From Phenylobacterium sp. (GTDB taxonomy: Bacteria > Pseudomonadota > Alphaproteobacteria > Caulobacterales > Caulobacteraceae), in contig NZ_JACESE010000001.1 in NCBI RefSeq assembly GCF_013911965.1, positions 124,001 through 188,000 on the forward strand: a stretch of DNA of 64,000 nucleotides, given 5' to 3'. The position numbers and the translations under genes were made by a program. Each line of letters opens with the position of its first letter. The stretch's first letter is position 1. Of the stretch, positions 8,826 to 15,787 are shown in pieces. The notes under the pieces are model-generated. The model searched no databases. It was given only the letters and a program-made list of their open reading frames with translations, and was not told where the DNA came from.

Positions 8826-11447
8826 ATGCGCACCGAAACGCCCCAGCCCATCCGCCTGGCCAACTATCGCCCGCCGGCCTTCCTCGTCGACACGATCGAG
8901 CTCGACTTCGACCTGAAGCCGAGCGCGACGCGGGTGAGGGCGAAGCTCGCCCTGCGCCGCAACGGCGAGCACGCCGAGCCCCTGGTGCTGAACGGCGAGC
9001 GCCTGACCCCCATCTCCGTCGCCGTCGACGGCCGGACGCTGGGCGAGGACGAGCGGACGATCGACGCCGAGTTCCTCACCGTGCCGAACGTCCCCGACGC
9101 CTTCGTCCTGGAGACCGAGGTCGAGATCGATCCGGCCGCCAACAAGGCGCTGGACGGCCTCTACATGTCGGGCGGCCGCTTCTGCACGCAGTGCGAGGCC
9201 GAGGGCTTCCGCAAGATCACCTGGTTCCCGGACCGTCCCGACGTGCTGGCGCGCTACACGGTGCGGATGACGGCGGACAAGGGCTTCCAGCGCCTGCTCT
9301 CCAACGGCAACCTGATGGAATCGGGCGAGACGGCGGACGGTCGTCACTTCGCCGTCTGGAACGATCCTTTCCCCAAGCCCTGCTACCTCTTCGCCCTGGT
9401 GGCCGGCGAACTGGACGTGCTCGAGGACAGCCTCGTCACCATGAGCGGGCGCAAGGTCGACCTGCGCATCTATGTCGACCCCGGCATGGCCGGCCGCGCC
9501 GCCTACGCCATGGACGCGCTGAAGCGGTCGATGAAGTGGGACGAGGAGGCCTTCGGCCGCGAATACGACCTCGACCTGTTCATGATCGTCGCCGTGCGCG
9601 ACTTCAATTTCGGGGCGATGGAGAACAAGGGGTTGAACATCTTCAACTCCTCGCTGCTGCTGGCCGACCCGGCCACGGCCACCGACTTCGACTATGAGCG
9701 GATCGAGAGCGTCGTCGCCCACGAGTATTTCCACAACTGGACCGGCGACCGCATCACCTGCCGCGACTGGTTCCAGCTGTGCCTGAAGGAAGGCCTGACC
9801 GTCTTCCGCGACCAGAGCTTCTCGGCCGACATGCGCGGCGAGGCCGTCCAGCGGATCAAGGACGTGAAGGCGCTTCGCGCCCGCCAGTTCTCCGAGGACC
9901 AGGGCCCGCTGGCCCACCCCGTGCGGCCGTCGAGCTATCTGAAGATCGACAACTTCTACACCGCGACCATCTACGAGAAGGGCGCGGAGGTCATCCGGAT
10001 GCTGAAGACCCTCATCGGGCCGGACGCCTTCCGGAAGGGGATGGACCTCTATTTCGAACGCTGGGACGGCCACGCCACCACCGTCGAAGCCTTCATCGAC
10101 TGCTTCGCCGAGGCCTCCGGCCGGGACCTCTCGGCCTTCTTCGCCTGGTACGAACAGGCCGGCACGCCGCGGATCGACATCAAGAGCCGCTACGACGCCG
10201 CCGCCCGGACGCTCGAGCTCGACCTCACCCAGACGAACCCGGCGACGCCCGGCCAGCCGAACAAGAAGCCCCTGCCCGTCCCGGTGCGCATCGGCCTGCT
10301 GGACGGCGACGGGCGGACCATCGCCTTCGACCGCGACGGCCAGGCGACCGACGAGACCGTGGTGGTTCTGGACGCCGCCAAGACGACCGTCCGCCTGACC
10401 GGGGTCGACCGCGAACCGGTGCTGTCGGCCCTGCGCGGCTTCTCCGCCCCGGTGGTCCTGACCACCGACGCCGAGCCCAAGGACCGCTACGTCCAGCTGG
10501 CCGCCGACCCCGACCTCTTCAACCGCTGGGAAGCCGGCCAGGACCTGGCGCGCGAGCTGATGCTGGCCCGGGCCGCCGGCCGGCCCGACGAGGTCAACGA
10601 GGAGCGCTACGCCGACGCCGTCGGGCGGGCGCTCGCCGACCAGGCCGCCGATCCGGCCTTCAAGGCCCTGCTTCTCACCCTGCCCACCGAGTCCGACCTG
10701 GCGCTCGCCCGCCAGCCGGCCGATCCGGCGGCGATCCACGCGGCGCGCGAGGCGCTCCGCGCCCGCCTCGCCCTCCACCTGGAGGAGGAGCTGAAGCGCC
10801 TGCACACCGGGCTGCAGGGCGTGGGCGAGTTTTCGCCCGACGCCGCGGAGGCCGGACGCCGGGCCCTGCGCAATACCGCCCTCGAAGTCCTGGCCGCCAA
10901 TCCGCACGCCGAGACCGTCGAACGGGCCAGGGGGCACTACGAGGCCGCCGGCAACATGACCGACGCCATGGGCGGCCTTTCGGCCCTGATGAGCATCGGC
11001 GGCGAGGCGTTCGAGAACGCGCTGGCCGATTTCTACGAGCGCTGGAAGTCCGAGCCGCTGGTCATCGACAAGTGGTTCGCCCTGCAGGCGCGCGACCCGT
11101 CCGAAGGCGCGCTCGGCCGCGTGCTGGGCCTGACCGCCCACCCCGCCTTCGACCAGAAGAACCCCAATCGCCTGCGCGCCCTCGTGGGGACCTTCGCCGC
11201 CGGCAATCCGGCCCGGTTCCACGATCCGAGCGGGGCCGGCTACACCTTCCTCGCCGACCAGATCCTGGCCGTCGACGCGTTCAACCCGATGACGGCGGCC
11301 CGCCTGCTGGAGCCGCTGGGCGGCTGGCGGCGCTACACGCCCGAACTCGGCGCCAGGATGCGCGGCGAACTGGAGCGGATCGTGGCCAGGGAAGGCCTCT
11401 CCAAGAACGTGTACGAACTGGCGTCTCGGGCGCTCGCCGACGACTGA
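8826..11447 (+). CDS. pepN: Aminopeptidase N (M1 family zinc metallopeptidase)
   Basis: 873 aa, the usual length for proteobacterial PepN. It removes N-terminal residues from peptides in the cytosol. The exopeptidase motif Gly-Ala-Met-Glu-Asn is present. The zinc site HEYFH has His299, Glu300 and His303, with the third ligand Glu322 at the expected 18-residue distance. A beta domain and the large helical C-terminal domain follow. There is no signal peptide. The ATG at 8826 has little Shine-Dalgarno sequence but is preceded by CTAAATC ending 6 bp upstream, so a leaderless or near-leaderless transcript is possible. The neighbour downstream is pleC; from memory pepN and pleC are also adjacent in Caulobacter crescentus. 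Confidence 0.96.
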   Translation: MRTETPQPIRLANYRPPAFLVDTIELDFDLKPSATRVRAKLALRRNGEHAEPLVLNGERLTPISVAVDGRTLGEDERTIDAEFLTVPNVPDAFVLETEVEIDPAANKALDGLYMSGGRFCTQCEAEGFRKITWFPDRPDVLARYTVRMTADKGFQRLLSNGNLMESGETADGRHFAVWNDPFPKPCYLFALVAGELDVLEDSLVTMSGRKVDLRIYVDPGMAGRAAYAMDALKRSMKWDEEAFGREYDLDLFMIVAVRDFNFGAMENKGLNIFNSSLLLADPATATDFDYERIESVVAHEYFHNWTGDRITCRDWFQLCLKEGLTVFRDQSFSADMRGEAVQRIKDVKALRARQFSEDQGPLAHPVRPSSYLKIDNFYTATIYEKGAEVIRMLKTLIGPDAFRKGMDLYFERWDGHATTVEAFIDCFAEASGRDLSAFFAWYEQAGTPRIDIKSRYDAAARTLELDLTQTNPATPGQPNKKPLPVPVRIGLLDGDGRTIAFDRDGQATDETVVVLDAAKTTVRLTGVDREPVLSALRGFSAPVVLTTDAEPKDRYVQLAADPDLFNRWEAGQDLARELMLARAAGRPDEVNEERYADAVGRALADQAADPAFKALLLTLPTESDLALARQPADPAAIHAAREALRARLALHLEEELKRLHTGLQGVGEFSPDAAEAGRRALRNTALEVLAANPHAETVERARGHYEAAGNMTDAMGGLSALMSIGGEAFENALADFYERWKSEPLVIDKWFALQARDPSEGALGRVLGLTAHPAFDQKNPNRLRALVGTFAAGNPARFHDPSGAGYTFLADQILAVDAFNPMTAARLLEPLGGWRRYTPELGARMRGELERIVAREGLSKNVYELASRALADD

Positions 11448-11448
11448 A

Positions 11449-11480
11449 GCGCGGCCGTGGCCGGCGATTGTCGGCCGCGC
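11449..11480 (+). terminator. GC-rich stem-loop after pepN
   Basis: GCGCGGCCG at 11449-11457 can pair with CGGCCGCGC at 11472-11480, starting 1 bp after the pepN stop. There is no T-run, so it may be a 3'-end stabiliser or a Rho-dependent end rather than a strong intrinsic terminator. Confidence 0.35.
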
Positions 11481-11488
11481 GACCGTAT

Positions 11489-11538
11489 GACTCGTGACGC
11501 GGGGAGTCGGCGCGCTTAGACTCCCGGTTCGGTGACTC
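11489..11538. promoter_or_regulatory. Four GANTC (CcrM) sites at exact 15-bp spacing before pleC
   Basis: GANTC occurs at 11489 (GACTC), 11504 (GAGTC), 11519 (GACTC) and 11534 (GACTC), each exactly 15 bp after the previous one. All lie in the pepN-pleC gap, 29-78 bp upstream of the chosen pleC start. GANTC is the methylation target of CcrM, which in Caulobacter couples promoter activity to replication through GcrA. By base composition one site would be expected about every 350 bp. Confidence 0.7.
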
Positions 11539-11566
11539 GGTTTTGGGTTTAGGGGAGCGGCGGGCC

Positions 11567-14104
11567 TTGGCCGGACGCGGACGTCAAAGTGCGGCTCGCA
11601 GCCATCCGGGCCGTCGCCGGACGGACGTGGCGGCGGGCGCTCGTCCGCGGCCGACCTTCGCCTTCGCCCGCGTGGCCATCCTCACCACCCTCCTGCTGAT
11701 GGCGGTCTACACCGCCTTCGCCGTGCAGCGGATTCAGTCCGAGCCCAGCGGCGCGGCCGCCGCCAGCGCCGCCCTGCCCGGCCGGGCGGCGACGCTCGCC
11801 GCGCGGCTGGACGCCGAGGCCGCCGCCTTGCGGGGCGGGCTTCTCGCCGCCCGCGCCGCGCTGGAGCGGGCCCCGGACGCCCCCCTGCCGGCGGCGGAAA
11901 CCGGTCTGCGAATCGCCTCGGGGTCAGCGGCCACCGTCGTGGTCCTCGCCCCCGAGGGCGTGGCCGCCGCGACGGGCGCCGATCTCGGCGCCAACTGGAC
12001 GGCCCTGGTCGCCGAGGCCGAGCGCAGCGACAGGGATGTCTGGTTCTCAGCCGCCGGGCCCGAAGCGCCGACCCTCGTCGCCGCCACCGCAGCCGCCACG
12101 CCCCAGGGGCGTCGCTGGATCGTCGCGGCCGCCGATCCGGGCCGGATCGCCGCCCTGCTGCAGGCCGACCGCCCCGAGGCCGTCACCTCCGCACGGGGTC
12201 TGGTCCTCGCCGCCTCGGGCCCGGACGGCGTCGCCCAGGCCGACAGCCTGCTCGGCGCCTTCGGCCTGACGCCGGGCGAGGTCCGGCCGGGCCGCCTGAA
12301 CCGGGCGCAGAGTCCCGAGGGCAAGGCCCTGGAAATCTCCGCCCATCCGGCGGCCGAAGGCGCCCTGCTGGCCGTCGCCGGCGTCTCTTCCGATCCGCTG
12401 GAGATCATTTCGGCGCGCGAGCAGCTGGGCTGGGTGCTGATCCCGCTCGGCGTGGCCTTCCTGCTCGGACTCCTGCTGTTCAACCAGAGCCGCCGCGTCG
12501 AAGCCGCCCAGCAGGACGCCTTCGACAGCGAGCAGCGCTTCCGCATGGCCGTCGAGGCCGCGCGCTGCGGCATCTGGGAATGGGACCTGACCACCGACGA
12601 GATGTTCATGTCCGACGTCACCGGCGGCATGCTCGGCTGGGGCGGCGGCGGCGTGGTCAGCGGCCAGGAGGTCCTCGAGCGGGTGTCGCCGGACCATCGC
12701 GAGCGGGTGCGCCAGGCGCTGTCCACGGCGGCCCTCTACGGCGCCTTCGACGTCTCGTTCCGCGTGCCGCGTCCCGGCGGGGGTCGTCCGATCTGGATCG
12801 ACGCCCGCGGCCAGGCCTTCGGCCGCGCGGCCGAGGGCGGCTTCTCACGCATCATCGGGGTGGCGCTCGACGTCACCGAGGAGCGCATGGCCCAGGCCCG
12901 GGCCCAGGCGGCCGAAAACCGCCTGCGCGACGCCATCGAGAGCGTCTCGGAAGCCTTCGTCCTCTGGGACCGCCACGGCCGGCTGCTGATGTGCAACCGC
13001 AACTACCGCAGCTTCTTCTCCCTGGAGGCGCGGCTCCTCAAGCCGGGCGCCCTGCGCGATCAGGTCAACCGCTACGCCCGCCTGGCCATCCGGCGCGAGC
13101 AGCCGGCCGCGGACGGCCGCGCCGGCGTGCGCGAGGCCGAGCTGAACGACGGACGCTGGATTCAGATCTCCGAGCGTCGCACGGCCGAGGACGGCCTGGT
13201 CATGACCGCGGCCGACATCACCGCCATCAAGACGCAGGAAGAGGCCCGCCGGAAGAACGAGGAGGCGCTGCAGCGCGCCGTCGACGGGCTCGAACAGAGC
13301 CAGGAGCAGCTCTCCGAGCTCGCCCGCAAGTACGAGGCCGAGAAGGTCCGGGCCGAGGCCGCCAACAAGGCCAAGAGCGAGTTCCTGGCCAATATGAGCC
13401 ACGAGCTGCGCACGCCGCTGAACGCGATCAACGGCTTCTCCGAGATCATGGTCGGCGAGATGTTCGGCCCCCTGGGCGACGCCCGCTACAAGGAATATGC
13501 CGGCGACATCCTGTCTTCAGGCCAGCACCTGCTGGCGCTGATCAACGACATCCTCGACATGTCGAAGATCGAGGCCGGCAAGATGAACCTGAAGTTCGAA
13601 CCCCTCACCGTGGAGGACGTGGTCGAGGACGCCGTGCGTCTGGTCCGCAACCGCGCCGATTCCGCGGGGCTCGCGCTGGAGCTGGAGTTCCCCCGCGACC
13701 TGCCCGAGGTCGAGGCCGACTACCGGGCGGTCAAGCAGGTGCTGCTCAACCTTCTGTCCAACGCCATCAAGTTCACGCCGCGCGGCGGCCGGGTGACCGT
13801 GCGCGCCGAGGCGCGCCGCGATCCGACCGGCGAGCGGATCCGCATCAGCGTCAGGGACACGGGCATCGGCATCGCCGCCGACGACCTGAAGCGGCTGGCC
13901 CAGCCCTTCGAGCAGATCGAGAGCCAGCACTCCAAGACCCAGCAGGGGACGGGGCTGGGCCTGGCCCTGACCAAGTCGCTGGTCGAGATGCACGGCGGGG
14001 CCCTGGACATCCAGAGCGCGCCCGGCGAGGGCACGACCGTCGCCTTTTCCGTCCCGGTCCGGCAGGGCGCGCGGCTTGAGGCGCGGCGCGGGGCGGCGGC
14101 CTAA
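11567..14104 (+). CDS. pleC: PleC-type sensor histidine kinase/phosphatase
   Basis: 845 aa from a TTG at 11567, chosen because TTAGGGGAG lies 9 bp upstream; another TTG at 11543 adds 8 residues. TM1 is near residues 37-52 and TM2 near 287-308, enclosing a large Ala-rich periplasmic domain. Two PAS domains follow (about 330-445 and 455-555), then a coiled coil. The DHp helix has HELRTPLNAINGFSEIM with phospho-acceptor His612. The catalytic domain has intact N box (LLSNAIKFTP), DTGIGI and GTGLGLALTKSL. The DHp segment GPLGDARYKEYA and length match Caulobacter PleC (842 aa, His610). PleC acts on DivK and PleD at the cell pole; neither gene is in this window. Confidence 0.9.
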   Translation: MAGRGRQSAARSHPGRRRTDVAAGARPRPTFAFARVAILTTLLLMAVYTAFAVQRIQSEPSGAAAASAALPGRAATLAARLDAEAAALRGGLLAARAALERAPDAPLPAAETGLRIASGSAATVVVLAPEGVAAATGADLGANWTALVAEAERSDRDVWFSAAGPEAPTLVAATAAATPQGRRWIVAAADPGRIAALLQADRPEAVTSARGLVLAASGPDGVAQADSLLGAFGLTPGEVRPGRLNRAQSPEGKALEISAHPAAEGALLAVAGVSSDPLEIISAREQLGWVLIPLGVAFLLGLLLFNQSRRVEAAQQDAFDSEQRFRMAVEAARCGIWEWDLTTDEMFMSDVTGGMLGWGGGGVVSGQEVLERVSPDHRERVRQALSTAALYGAFDVSFRVPRPGGGRPIWIDARGQAFGRAAEGGFSRIIGVALDVTEERMAQARAQAAENRLRDAIESVSEAFVLWDRHGRLLMCNRNYRSFFSLEARLLKPGALRDQVNRYARLAIRREQPAADGRAGVREAELNDGRWIQISERRTAEDGLVMTAADITAIKTQEEARRKNEEALQRAVDGLEQSQEQLSELARKYEAEKVRAEAANKAKSEFLANMSHELRTPLNAINGFSEIMVGEMFGPLGDARYKEYAGDILSSGQHLLALINDILDMSKIEAGKMNLKFEPLTVEDVVEDAVRLVRNRADSAGLALELEFPRDLPEVEADYRAVKQVLLNLLSNAIKFTPRGGRVTVRAEARRDPTGERIRISVRDTGIGIAADDLKRLAQPFEQIESQHSKTQQGTGLGLALTKSLVEMHGGALDIQSAPGEGTTVAFSVPVRQGARLEARRGAAA

Positions 14105-14619
14105 GGCGCCGGTTCCCGCAGCGGGCGTCCGCGCTCTTCGTCGGCCTCCCGCCGGCCGCCGTGCATGCGCCGCGTGGCGGGGCGCGACAGGGCGCCGGCC
14201 AGCCGATCGCGCTCCTCGGCGCTGAGCTCTCCGGCGAAATCGACGACGCGGCCTTCCACGATGGAGCGAGCCTCCATTTCCATCGCCTGGGCCCGCGCCA
14301 GATCGCGGCGGACCGCCGTCGGGTCGAACGGGTCCGCGCCCAGCTCCGACCAGGCTTCCCGACGCGCTTCTCCGGCGGCCATCAGCTTGCGGCGGACCTC
14401 CAGGGCGTCGCCGCGCAGGGCGCGGTGGAAGGCCTCCTGCTGCGCTGCGGGCAGGGTCTGGGCGGCGTCCCAGAAGGGCGGCGGGCCCGGCCGGATGAGC
14501 GTCTGACGATGCTGCGAGAAGCGGGCGCCGACGACCAGCCCGCCGACAATGGCGCCGACGGCGAACAGGTTGAGCGCCAGGGAGACGAACAGGGCGATGG
14601 TCAGATGACGCTGCGACAT
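14101..14619 (-). CDS. Periplasmic heavy-metal sensor-like protein (CpxP/Spy-like)
   Basis: 172 aa. One N-terminal hydrophobic segment (residues 7-31) anchors or exports it. The rest is helical and charged, with a repeated LxxxxxxxFxxAL pattern (QQEAFHRALRG; AEERDRLAGAL) typical of the periplasmic metal-resistance/CpxP-like family. It is the last gene of an ECF sigma operon. Its ATG overlaps the anti-sigma stop by one base (TGATG), so translation is coupled. Its 3' end overlaps the pleC stop by 4 bp, tail to tail. It probably binds a stress signal or metal and modulates the anti-sigma protein; that role is inferred from operon position. Confidence 0.75.
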   Translation of the reverse strand: MSQRHLTIALFVSLALNLFAVGAIVGGLVVGARFSQHRQTLIRPGPPPFWDAAQTLPAAQQEAFHRALRGDALEVRRKLMAAGEARREAWSELGADPFDPTAVRRDLARAQAMEMEARSIVEGRVVDFAGELSAEERDRLAGALSRPATRRMHGGRREADEERGRPLREPAP

Positions 14620-15053
14620 CAGACGCCCTCCAGACCGGCCGAGTCGAGGTCGAGCCCTTCATAGCCCGTGACAGCCGCGGCGATCACGTCGGCCTCGCCC
14701 GCGGGCGCCACGGCGCCGGAGACGACGACGCCGGCCATCAGCCCCGCAGCCCCGGCCGCCACCAGTCCGGCGCCGAGGCCGGTGCGCCAGATCCAGGTCC
14801 GCCAGGCCGCCGCCGCCCGCCGCGCGGGCGCAGCCGCCAGGATCGCCTCGCGCAGCGCCGCCCCGGCCGGGGGCGTCCGCCAGGCGTCGAGGACGCCGTC
14901 GAGCTCGCTCTCGATGGCCAGCAGCTCCGCCGTCGCGCCCGGATCGCGGGCCATGAGGGCCGCGGCGACCTCGCGATCGGCCGGCGGCCAGCGCGAGACG
15001 TCGCCGCCATAGGCGCTCGCCAGCGCCGCAAATCGATCCAGGTCCATGCCCAT
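14619..15053 (-). CDS. Predicted membrane anti-sigma factor
   Basis: 144 aa from ATG 15053, chosen because AAGGAAGG lies 7 bp upstream; the frame stays open to 15074. The N-terminal ~90 residues are helical and soluble, starting MGMDLDRFAALASAYGGD and containing WPPADREVAA. A single transmembrane helix follows at about residues 95-118 (WRTGLGAGLVAAGAAGLMAG), then a short periplasmic tail. Its position directly after an ECF sigma gene and before a periplasmic sensor gene is the classic arrangement for an anti-sigma factor. No zinc-binding HxxxCxxC motif is visible, so it is not a ZAS-type protein. The function is inferred from context. Confidence 0.7.
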   Translation of the reverse strand: MGMDLDRFAALASAYGGDVSRWPPADREVAAALMARDPGATAELLAIESELDGVLDAWRTPPAGAALREAILAAAPARRAAAAWRTWIWRTGLGAGLVAAGAAGLMAGVVVSGAVAPAGEADVIAAAVTGYEGLDLDSAGLEGV

Positions 15054-15081
15054 GGCCGGTCCTTCCTTTCTCATCGCCGCA

Positions 15082-15627
15082 TCACCGCATGTCCGCGAGC
15101 GCGGTCCGCAGGGCCCGCCGGCCCCGCGACAACAGACTTTCCAGGGCCTCGACGCTGACCCCCATCAGGGCGGCGGCCTCGATATTGCCGAGCTCCTGGT
15201 AATGGCAGAGCACCAGGGCCTCCCGCTGCCGGTCGGGCAAGGCGGCCATCGCCCTGGCCACCCGGGCGCCGACATCGGCGGCCTCCAGCCCGCGATCGGG
15301 GGCCGGCCCGTCGTCGGCCACCTCCGGCGGGGCGTCCGTCGCCACTTCCCGCCGCCGACGCAGCCGGTCGTAGCAGAGGTTCAGCGCCACCCGATGCAGC
15401 CAGGTGTCGAAGCGGGCCCCGCCGGGCTTCCAGCGCCCCGCCTGCTTCCACGCCCGCACGAACACCTCCTGCGTCACATCCTCGGCCTCGGCCGCGTCGT
15501 TCAGCAGGCGCGCCGCCAGACCGTGGATCCGGGGCAGCTTGCGGGCCATCAGCGCGCGCACGGCCGCCGGATCGCCACGGGCGACACGGGCGAGCAGCTC
15601 CTCGTCGGGGTCGGCCAGGGGCTCCAA
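15082..15627 (-). CDS. ECF-type RNA polymerase sigma factor
   Basis: 181 aa. Region 2 spans about residues 18-85 and includes AEDVTQEVFVRAWKQA and DTWLHRVALNLCYDRLRR. Region 4 spans about 125-180, with LPDRQREALVLCHYQEL and a helix-turn-helix ending LSRGRRALRTALADM. Regions 1.1 and 3 are absent, as in ECF factors. It is the first gene of an operon with the anti-sigma (28 bp downstream) and metal-sensor-like genes, so it is presumably held at the membrane and released under envelope or metal stress. Autoregulation from the 160-bp upstream gap shared with glnE is likely but no promoter is obvious. Confidence 0.92.
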   Translation of the reverse strand: MEPLADPDEELLARVARGDPAAVRALMARKLPRIHGLAARLLNDAAEAEDVTQEVFVRAWKQAGRWKPGGARFDTWLHRVALNLCYDRLRRRREVATDAPPEVADDGPAPDRGLEAADVGARVARAMAALPDRQREALVLCHYQELGNIEAAALMGVSVEALESLLSRGRRALRTALADMR

Positions 15628-15787
15628 GCCTCACCCCGCCGACCGGCGAAGCCTGCACAGCCTCAACGCGCCGCACCGGAAGCGGCCGGATCGACGACGG
15701 AGCGGGGACGACGGGATGGCGACATGGAGTCTCTGCGGCTCAGGGGCTTTGCATGCTTTCACGCGCACCGGCGTCCGATCCGTCGCG

